Made by a program: the position numbers and the translations under genes. 20,001 nucleotides of DNA, from assembly GCA_964401855.1 (NCBI GenBank), contig CAYOAF010000160.1, positions 1-20,001 on the forward strand. The letters run 5' to 3'. Under the pieces are notes generated by a model. The model was not told the origin of the DNA, made no database searches, and saw only the letters and a list, made by a program, of their open reading frames with translations. Positions 14,299 through 20,001 of this stretch are shown in pieces (positions within the stretch are counted from its first letter, which is position 1; each line of letters starts with the position of its first letter). The stretch comes from CAJWBT01 sp964401855. Its GTDB lineage: Bacteria; Chloroflexota; Dehalococcoidia; Lucifugimonadales; UBA3495.

Positions 14299-16296
14299 AT
14301 GTCCGAGTTCCAACATCTCTTTCAACCCATCGATCTTGGCTCCCTGCGGGTGCGCAACCGGTTGATGATGACCACCCACCATACGCGCCTGTCCGAGGGC
14401 AGAAACCTCCGATATCTGGAGGAACGGGCCCGGGGCGGAGTGGGACTGATCGGTATCAATTCGGGCGAAGGAGTGCACAATTACTCGGTGGGTCCGGGAC
14501 GGTTCATTCTCGGCCAAGCGGCAGACCCCGATGTCGTGCCCCTCAATCCAGCCACGCCCGAGGGTATCCGCCACTACGATGAAGCGCTTATTCCGGTGTT
14601 TCGAAAACGGGCCGAAGCGGTGCACCGCCATGGCGCCGTTTGCGTGGGGCAGGTGCTCCACCTGGGGATCGCGATCCAGCACGCGGGCGCGCTGCGTCTG
14701 GCCATGGGGCCTTCACCGGTGATTGACCAGTCCGACCTGGAAGTGCCTCACGAGCTGGAGGCGGAGGAGATCGCGGAGCTGGTCCAGGTATTCGCCCATG
14801 GCGCCAGGAGGATCAAGGAAGCAGGCCTGGACGGCGTGGAGATCAGCGCGGCTCACGGGTATCTGGTCAACCAGTTCCTATCTCCACACACCAACCGCCG
14901 CGACGACCAATACGGGGGCAGCCCGGACAACCGGCTCCGCTTCCTGATGGAGATCATCGACTCCACCAGAGAACTGGTGGGTCCGAGCTTCCCGGTGGGG
15001 GTGCGCATCACCGGCGACGAGCGCTTCGAGGGCGGCCTGACGCTGGAAGACATGCAGGAAATCGCCCGGCGGCTGAACCAGTACGTCGATTTCATCAACA
15101 TCAGCGGCGGCACTCATATGGGACTCACCCCGGATGGGCTGAAGCTGGCCTACACGAGTCCATCGTACGTGCCGCCCGGACCCAACGTTCCTATGGCAGC
15201 AGCGATCAAGTCGGTGGTGGACGTCCCGGTAATTGTGGCCGGCAGGATCAACGACCCGGCCCTCGCCGAGGGCATCATCGCCGAAGGCTCCGCCGACATG
15301 GTGGGGATGGCCCGAGCCTTCATTGCCGACCCAGAATTTGCCAACAAGGCCCGCGAGGGCAGGTCCGAAGACATCAGGACCTGCATCGTCACCAACGAGT
15401 GCCATCACGTGGGGCGGCGACGGCCCGTGATGTGCGCCATAAATGCCGCGGCGGGCCGGGAAGAGGAGATGGAGGTCGAACCGGCTCCGGCCAGGAAGCT
15501 GGTCCTCGTGGTGGGAGGTGGCCCAGGGGGGATGGAGGCGGCCCGGATGGCCGCCCTCAGGGGACACCGGGTCCTGCTGAGTGAGCGCCGAACCGTGCTC
15601 GGAGGCGCGGTTAGCGTCATTGCCCGTGACCCCAACCGCAAGCAACTGGGAGATTTGGTGGTCTACCTCCACTCCCAGCTAAAGAAACTGGGAGTGGAAC
15701 TGCTGCTGGGTGAAGAGGTAACCCCGGAAATGATAGCCGAGCTGGCCCCCGACGCCGTGGTGTTGGCCACCGGCGCTGATCCCTACGTACCTCCGATTCC
15801 CGGCGTGGATGACCGACGGGTTGTGAACGCCATGCCGGTGCTCCAAGGCGAGGCCCAAGTTGGGCAGAAGGTGTTGGTTGTCGGAGGCGTCGAGGACCAT
15901 ATGCCCGCCCCCTCGATCGCCGAATTCCTGGTGGACCAGGGCAAAGACGTGGAGCTGATTTCGGCATTGCTGAACGTGGGTCAGGGTATTGAGGATGCCA
16001 CCAAGTACCTGCTGACCAAACGGCTGCTGGAAAAAGGGGTTACCCTCTCTCCTCTAACCGGGCTCAAGTCGATAGGCGATGGGAGAGTCGTGGTCCGAAA
16101 CACTTTGACCAGGCGAGAACGCCAAATAGAGGGCATAGACACGGTCGTGCTGGCATGCGGCAGCCGCGCCAACACCCAGCTAGCTCGTGCGCTGAAAGGC
16201 CAGGTCCAAGAACTTCACCTGGTCGGCGACTGCCTGGCCCCGCGACGGATTTTCCACGCGGTGCTGGACGGGGCGCGGGCCGGTAGATACCTGTAG
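14299..16296 (+). CDS. FMN/FAD oxidoreductase, 2,4-dienoyl-CoA reductase / trimethylamine dehydrogenase type
   Basis: The 665-residue product combines an N-terminal old-yellow-enzyme TIM barrel (about 1-340) and a C-terminal FAD/NAD(P)-binding part (about 400-665). Barrel features include FQPIDLGSLRVRNRL, GVEISAAHGYLVNQFLSP, YGGSPDNRLRF and the phosphate-binding GSADMVGMARAFIADP. The dinucleotide fold starts LVLVVGGGPGGMEAARMA, and a terminal HLVGDCLAPRRIFHAV binds the second flavin. Relatives pass electrons through a 4Fe-4S cluster bound by C-x2-C-x2/3-C-x11/12-C. Here the region reads C362-IVT-NE-C368 and C379, with Thr365 at the usual second cysteine, so cluster binding is doubtful. The family reduces or dehydrogenates conjugated acids, enones or amines. 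It heads a + strand set with the aldolase 53 bases downstream. The substrate cannot be assigned. Confidence 0.9.
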   Translation: MSEFQHLFQPIDLGSLRVRNRLMMTTHHTRLSEGRNLRYLEERARGGVGLIGINSGEGVHNYSVGPGRFILGQAADPDVVPLNPATPEGIRHYDEALIPVFRKRAEAVHRHGAVCVGQVLHLGIAIQHAGALRLAMGPSPVIDQSDLEVPHELEAEEIAELVQVFAHGARRIKEAGLDGVEISAAHGYLVNQFLSPHTNRRDDQYGGSPDNRLRFLMEIIDSTRELVGPSFPVGVRITGDERFEGGLTLEDMQEIARRLNQYVDFINISGGTHMGLTPDGLKLAYTSPSYVPPGPNVPMAAAIKSVVDVPVIVAGRINDPALAEGIIAEGSADMVGMARAFIADPEFANKAREGRSEDIRTCIVTNECHHVGRRRPVMCAINAAAGREEEMEVEPAPARKLVLVVGGGPGGMEAARMAALRGHRVLLSERRTVLGGAVSVIARDPNRKQLGDLVVYLHSQLKKLGVELLLGEEVTPEMIAELAPDAVVLATGADPYVPPIPGVDDRRVVNAMPVLQGEAQVGQKVLVVGGVEDHMPAPSIAEFLVDQGKDVELISALLNVGQGIEDATKYLLTKRLLEKGVTLSPLTGLKSIGDGRVVVRNTLTRRERQIEGIDTVVLACGSRANTQLARALKGQVQELHLVGDCLAPRRIFHAVLDGARAGRYL

Positions 16297-16308
16297 GATT
16301 TGACCAGA

Positions 16309-16324
16309 GGCCGGCCGGCCGGCC
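16309..16324. repeat. Perfect GGCC tetramer palindrome between two genes
   Basis: The 16 bases are four direct copies of GGCC, which also form a perfect palindrome. It lies in the 53-base gap between the oxidoreductase stop and the aldolase start, upstream of the aldolase ribosome site. In RNA it could fold into a short strong stem. Confidence 0.6.
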
Positions 16325-16349
16325 GAAGTGCAGATCAGAGGGAGCGTTG

Positions 16350-17123
16350 ATGAGAATACGCAGCAATACCATGAAGGCAAAGCTGAAAGAGAACAGGATT
16401 GTGTTGGGCGGGAGACTCAGCTCGTATTGTCCTGAGATGGTCGAGCTGTTCGGGGCCTTGGATTATGACTACGTCACCGTCGACTGCGAGCATCTGCCAA
16501 TGGACGAGCGGGAAGTGGAGAACCTCATCCGGGCCGGAGACGCCTTCGACATCCCGGTCATAATCCGGATGGTGTTCTCGGAGGATCAGATACTGCGCTA
16601 TCTGGACGCGGGCGCCGCCGGTGTGCATATCCCTCGAATCAACACGGCGGCCGACGCCCGCGCCGTGGTCCAAGCCTGCCGGTTTTACCCCGAGGGCACC
16701 CGCACGATTTACGAAAAGGGGCGGGGGGCTTGGTTTGGCCTGGAGGTCTTGGGGAGCGAATATACTGAGAAGGCCAACCGTGAAGTGTTCGTACTATGCC
16801 AGCTGGAGGAGGTCGAGGCGGTTCGGAATCTGTCTGAAATCCTTGCTGTGCCGGGCATAGACTGTATCCAGATCGGCCCCAGGGACCTGTGGCAGTCCAT
16901 GGGCATGCCGGACCAATCAGAGGTCGACCGGACCATGGACGCCATGATCGAGGAGATCGTTAAGTCGGGCATAGACGTCAGCCTCAGCGTGGTCTTCGAT
17001 CGCGAGGCAATCAAGCGGCGATACGAGTTGGGGGTCAAGAAGTTCGACCTGGGCCTGTCCGACCTCGTCGCCCGGGCCGGCGCGGAATTCCTGCAGGAAA
17101 TCAAGCACCTGGAGGGCGGCTAG
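16350..17123 (+). CDS. HpcH/HpaI family aldolase
   Basis: This is a 257-residue class II pyruvate-type aldolase, which cleaves or forms a C-C bond in 2-keto-3-hydroxy acids using a divalent metal. The catalytic VDCEH motif places the base at H48. R73 sits in the PVIIRM strand, and DAGAAGVHIPRINTA (86-100) follows. The metal ligands correspond to E153 (CQLEEVE) and D179 (IGPRDL), 26 residues apart as in HpaI (E149 and D175). All catalytic residues therefore look present. The ATG at 16350 has gaggga upstream and is preferred over the TTG three bases earlier. It is likely co-transcribed with the oxidoreductase. The product or substrate is unknown; pyruvate or glyoxylate release from a branched or hydroxylated acid would fit the family. 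Confidence 0.9.
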   Translation: MRIRSNTMKAKLKENRIVLGGRLSSYCPEMVELFGALDYDYVTVDCEHLPMDEREVENLIRAGDAFDIPVIIRMVFSEDQILRYLDAGAAGVHIPRINTAADARAVVQACRFYPEGTRTIYEKGRGAWFGLEVLGSEYTEKANREVFVLCQLEEVEAVRNLSEILAVPGIDCIQIGPRDLWQSMGMPDQSEVDRTMDAMIEEIVKSGIDVSLSVVFDREAIKRRYELGVKKFDLGLSDLVARAGAEFLQEIKHLEGG

Positions 17124-17216
17124 AATGGAGGGTTGAGAGGACTGAGCTTTCTGCGACCCCAATCCGGTATCCAGAGCGGCGACTGGTGATTCAGCACCCA
17201 TTGGAGGTCCAGCACC

Positions 17217-18515
17217 ATGAAGATCAAGCAGCAGCCGGGCCCGAAGGACCAGCAGCCAAAGAACCCGAGCCCGAATGGCGTTGTCACGGCTGCCGAAATG
17301 TATGAGGTGCAAAGCTCGTACGTTCGGTACGATCAGACCAACAACATGGGCTCCCAGGTGTATTGGATCCCGGTGGCCGGGGAAGCACGCGCCAGCCTGA
17401 AAACCAAACAGCACCAGCTTATTGATAAGGGGCGGCGCGGCTATGACCGGCCTGCCTGGAGCCTGGACGCCGCGGCGGATTCCCTGCTCACTCTGCTGAA
17501 CTTCTCCAAGAACCAGGCGGACCAGGGCGCCACCAGCTGGCAGTCAAATATGCCGCCCGGACCGGGACCACGCTGGGAGGCTTCCCCCAAAGAGACCTCC
17601 AAGATCGTGCGCAAGGCCGCCAAGGTGTTCGGCGCCGACCAGGCAGGCTTTGCCCGGCTGGACCGGCGCTGGGTGTACTCCCACTACTTCGACAGAACGA
17701 CGGTGGAAACGCACCCCATCAGGTTCTCTGACGAGCCCGGCTTTGAACAGTACGATGCGCCCACCTGCCTGGAAGACGGGACTCGGGTCCTTCCAAAGGA
17801 GATGCAGTACGTGGTGGTGATGCTGCACGAATGGCCCGGGGGCTCGAAGGGCGCAGAGTACGCGCCGACCCTCCTCACGGAGGCGTTCAGCACCGGGGCC
17901 TATGCCAGGTTTGCGCCGACGGTGTGGATGCTGGCCGAGTTCATACGGGGCCTGGGGTATAACGCCATCCCCTGCGGCAACGACACGGCGCTCAGCATAC
18001 CTCTGGCCATCGATGCGGGACTTGGCCAAATAGGCCGGCACAGCAACCTGATCAACCCCAAGCTCGGGTCCCGCCTGCGGATTTCCAAGGTTATCACCGA
18101 CCTGCCGATGGAGCCCGACGGAGCCGTCGACTCTGGCATCACCGAGTTCTGCGATGTATGTATGAAATGCACCCGGAAGTGCGGCGCCGGGGCCATCCCG
18201 AAGGGTGAGCGAAGCTTTGTGCCCAACAACGAGTGCAATACCGGGGCGGTTCGCCTGTGGATGGTCGATGCGAAGAAGTGCATGAGCTACCAGAACCGAG
18301 TCGGCACCACCTGCTCCAATTGCACCCGGACCTGCCCCTGGACCAAGTCGACGCACTGGGTGCACGCGGCGGCTCGCATCTCCATCAAACGCTGGCGCTA
18401 CAGGTGGCTGAACAAGTTCTGGCTCTGGGTTGACGACGTGCTGAGTTACGGGAGATACAATAAGCAGCCGGACGATTTCTGGACCAAAACCGGGCGCTCA
18501 TCGGACAAGAAATAA
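17217..18515 (+). CDS. Reductive-dehalogenase-like corrinoid/iron-sulfur protein, cytoplasmic
   Basis: The 432-residue product resembles the catalytic part of reductive dehalogenases, relatives of epoxyqueuosine reductase that use cobalamin and two 4Fe-4S clusters. Family segments are LAEFIRGLGYNAIP (239-252), IPLAIDAGLGQIGRHSNLI (261-279), PKLGSRLRISKVITDLP (281-297) and two cysteine sets: C312-x2-C315-x2-C318-x3-C322 and C355-x10-C366-x2-C369-x3-C373-P. The C-terminus (WVDDVLSYGRYNKQPDDFW) also fits. There is no Tat signal or leader helix; the first 20 residues are polar, so the protein is probably cytoplasmic, and no rdhB-type anchor is near. It lacks the fused reductase of self-sufficient catabolic types, so electrons must come from a separate donor. 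A Shine-Dalgarno (ggagg) precedes the ATG. It ends in TAA, the only terminal TAA of an intact gene in the window. True halide substrate use is unproven. Confidence 0.85.
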   Translation: MKIKQQPGPKDQQPKNPSPNGVVTAAEMYEVQSSYVRYDQTNNMGSQVYWIPVAGEARASLKTKQHQLIDKGRRGYDRPAWSLDAAADSLLTLLNFSKNQADQGATSWQSNMPPGPGPRWEASPKETSKIVRKAAKVFGADQAGFARLDRRWVYSHYFDRTTVETHPIRFSDEPGFEQYDAPTCLEDGTRVLPKEMQYVVVMLHEWPGGSKGAEYAPTLLTEAFSTGAYARFAPTVWMLAEFIRGLGYNAIPCGNDTALSIPLAIDAGLGQIGRHSNLINPKLGSRLRISKVITDLPMEPDGAVDSGITEFCDVCMKCTRKCGAGAIPKGERSFVPNNECNTGAVRLWMVDAKKCMSYQNRVGTTCSNCTRTCPWTKSTHWVHAAARISIKRWRYRWLNKFWLWVDDVLSYGRYNKQPDDFWTKTGRSSDKK

Positions 18516-19883
18516 TCAGGGAATAGAGGCCCAGGCCCTGGAAACGCCCTGAGGAACAAGCAGCTTTCCGTCATCCAAGGTCCGCGGGCCGTTTGCCTGC
18601 TTTTCGATGCCGGCGCTCTGGCCGTCCGTCGCCGGGTCTTGCCGCGCCCGAGGCTGCACCAGATGGCCCAGGAACTCCTGGTAGCTGCCGAACCGGCCAA
18701 CCGTTTTGATGAAACCCTCCAGTGAGCCGCAGCGGCTCTGAAGCTCCCTCAACTGGGCGTCGATGGGGCTTATCGACGCCGCGCTGGTGGCGTATGATCC
18801 GTGGAAAGCGAAATAGGCCTGGTTGATCTTCCGAATGAAAATGCCGTTGTCCGCCAGGAACAGGCGCCGCTCCTCCATATACGCCTCCGCCTCCTCGATC
18901 TTGCCTTCAGCCAGCAACTCCTCGGTCCTCACCCGGGTCTCGCGCATGGCTGGGTCGAAGTTGAAGGCCTCGGGGTCGAGGACCGGCGGTGATTGCGGCG
19001 GCGGATCGCGGTCTATCTGCTCCCCGGTCATGGCGGTGAAGGCCCGGTCTCCGATCGCCCGGCCTCCCAGGGTCGCGGCGGTCTCGTTCAACGTGGTCAT
19101 TTGGGGGCTGTCCCAGAAGTGTTGCCCCAGGGGTTGGAAGAAGAACCAATGGTGGAGCCACTCGTGGGCGGTGGTCACCACGGCATGGTGGAGGCTGCCG
19201 GAATCGGACACCACGCTGGGGTAGGTGGCCACGCCGCCGGTGCTTGCCACCAGGGCAGCCAGGTTTTCTCCGTGGAAAATGCGCTCCTCGATCTGTTCCT
19301 TGACCTCGTCATCCAGGCCGGGAGTCAACAAGATCGTCGACTGCCGGTCGATGCGGTCCCTGGGCGACAGTATCAGCGCGCCGGGAGACCCGGAAAAGAC
19401 GGTGTCCACCGGCGGGAAGATGAGGCCGATCCGGGAGGCGAACCCCTCCTGGGCGAGGACGGCGCTGATCTCGCTCTCTATCGCCTCCTCAACACGCGCC
19501 CGGAGGTGACGGCGCCGCTTTCTGATTTCCTCAATCTGGGCCCGCAGAGGCCGGGCCTGCTCCTCCGATGGCGGACTCCCGGCGCTCGCCTCGGGGAACC
19601 GGAGTTGGTGCTCCAGGCCCCTCAAGCTTTCGCCCAGGGCGAAGAACTCCACGGCATGGGCGATTCGGTCCTCCCGGGACGGCGTCGAGGCCCAGGGCAA
19701 CAGGTCATCCAGCTTGTGGAGCCATTTTTCCAGAAAGTGGGACAGCTCCCAGCGGACCAGGCTGTACTTGTGGGGCGCCACCGCCAGGTCCAGGGCCGAC
19801 GGCCGGTAGTCGCCATTCCCGGCGGCGAGCACCAGGAGGAACAGGAAGACGGCCAGCAGCCCACGGCGGACCCGTCTCAGCAT
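18516..19883 (-). CDS. Exported or membrane-anchored HExxH putative metalloprotease
   Basis: I do not recognise a named family. The 455-residue protein starts with MLRRVRRGLLAVFLFLLVLA, a basic then hydrophobic signal or anchor segment, and the rest looks soluble and extracytoplasmic. A charged helical, possibly coiled-coil region lies near 105-140. Residues 238-245 read TAHEWLHH, an HExxH zinc site (H240, E241, H244), followed by LNETAATLGGRAI with E267, which fits a gluzincin third ligand (NExxA). Flanking aromatic residues HWFFFQPLGQHFWD and a later KINQAYFAFHGSYA helix look conserved in character. A peptidase role on envelope substrates is a reasonable inference. The ATG at 19883 has ggag 8 bases upstream. 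The gene abuts the dehalogenase-like gene end to end with no gap, so no terminator fits between them. Confidence 0.8.
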   Translation of the reverse strand: MLRRVRRGLLAVFLFLLVLAAGNGDYRPSALDLAVAPHKYSLVRWELSHFLEKWLHKLDDLLPWASTPSREDRIAHAVEFFALGESLRGLEHQLRFPEASAGSPPSEEQARPLRAQIEEIRKRRRHLRARVEEAIESEISAVLAQEGFASRIGLIFPPVDTVFSGSPGALILSPRDRIDRQSTILLTPGLDDEVKEQIEERIFHGENLAALVASTGGVATYPSVVSDSGSLHHAVVTTAHEWLHHWFFFQPLGQHFWDSPQMTTLNETAATLGGRAIGDRAFTAMTGEQIDRDPPPQSPPVLDPEAFNFDPAMRETRVRTEELLAEGKIEEAEAYMEERRLFLADNGIFIRKINQAYFAFHGSYATSAASISPIDAQLRELQSRCGSLEGFIKTVGRFGSYQEFLGHLVQPRARQDPATDGQSAGIEKQANGPRTLDDGKLLVPQGVSRAWASIP

Positions 19884-19924
19884 CGATAGTGCTCCGGACC
19901 CGTCCCTCGGCTTCGCCTTGAAAC

Positions 19925-19957
19925 TGTCATTGGCACGAAAGTGTCATCGGTACGAAA
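19925..19957. repeat. Two tandem 16-base near-identical repeats
   Basis: tgtcattggcacgaaa (19925-19940) and tgtcatcggtacgaaa (19942-19957) differ at two positions and start 17 bases apart. They lie 42 bases upstream of the HExxH gene start. They could be a regulator-binding site or transposase-binding repeats from the end of an insertion sequence lying off-window. No transposase is visible. Confidence 0.6.
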
Positions 19958-19964
19958 ATGCCCC

Positions 19965-19979
19965 CCTCCCCAGGGGAGG
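19965..19979. repeat. Short palindrome near the window end
   Basis: cctcccc and ggggagg are arranged around a single central base, a near-perfect 15-base palindrome. It resembles small dispersed intergenic palindromes, and a related ctcccc/ggggag pair occurs in the phoU leader (209-227). Confidence 0.4.
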
Positions 19980-20001
19980 AGAGTGAGGCGTGTGCTGCTC
20001 C

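Noticed and set aside
13867..14682. A 271-residue minus-strand frame crossing the divergent intergenic region
   Set aside because: It overlaps the start of the FMN oxidoreductase antisense, has no ribosome site and no family resemblance.
18516..18680. Extension of the dehalogenase-like protein through its TAA by readthrough
   Set aside because: The frame stays open for about 50 codons, but it is antisense to the protease gene and the dehalogenase family normally ends where the TAA lies.

Overview
The window is a GC-rich bacterial chromosome segment with about sixteen protein-coding genes or gene remnants. I see no rRNA, tRNA, CRISPR array or complete mobile element. The gene mix suggests a SAR202-like or other Dehalococcoidia-type Chloroflexota member: an actinobacterial/Chloroflexi-type ChlI-like AAA ATPase, family III CoA-transferases, an old-yellow-enzyme-type FMN oxidoreductase, an HpcH/HpaI aldolase and a soluble reductive-dehalogenase-like protein. 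This taxonomic call is inference from gene content; there is no marker gene here that settles it.

Layout. Bases 1-77 hold the tail of an off-window transcription unit, ending in a strong rho-independent terminator. Next come phoU (+), a convergent radical SAM protein of the spore-photoproduct-lyase-like type (-), a ChlI/MoxR-like AAA ATPase (-), a small DUF1232 membrane protein (+) and hemW (+). At 5565-6151 lies a DUF433/DUF5615 toxin-antitoxin-type pair whose toxin frame is cut by an in-frame TAA. selB (+) follows, the elongation factor for selenocysteine; no selA, selC or selD is visible here. At 8362-8748 a single-domain response regulator keeps every phosphotransfer residue but is also cut by an in-frame TAA.

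From 8.9 to 18.5 kb there is a catabolic-looking block with two divergent arms. The minus-strand arm runs in transcription order: a tandem-fused CaiB/BaiF CoA-transferase, an MmgE/PrpD-family dehydratase, and a crotonase-fold protein that lacks both classical catalytic glutamates. The plus-strand arm has a strong promoter and leader hairpin, then a 665-residue FMN/FAD oxidoreductase of the 2,4-dienoyl-CoA reductase / trimethylamine dehydrogenase type, an HpcH/HpaI aldolase, and a reductive-dehalogenase-like corrinoid/iron-sulfur protein without a Tat signal. A plausible joint role is CoA activation, double-bond chemistry, retro-aldol cleavage and reductive steps on an unusual organic acid; the substrate cannot be read from the sequence. 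The window closes with a convergent exported protein carrying an HExxH zincin signature. Upstream of it are tandem 16-base repeats.

The points most worth a second look are the two independent TAA-interrupted yet otherwise intact frames (TAA is almost unused as a terminal stop here), the catalytically altered crotonase, the altered iron-sulfur motif in the oxidoreductase, the fused CoA-transferase with Asp in one half and Glu in the other, and the unrecognised exported HExxH protein.
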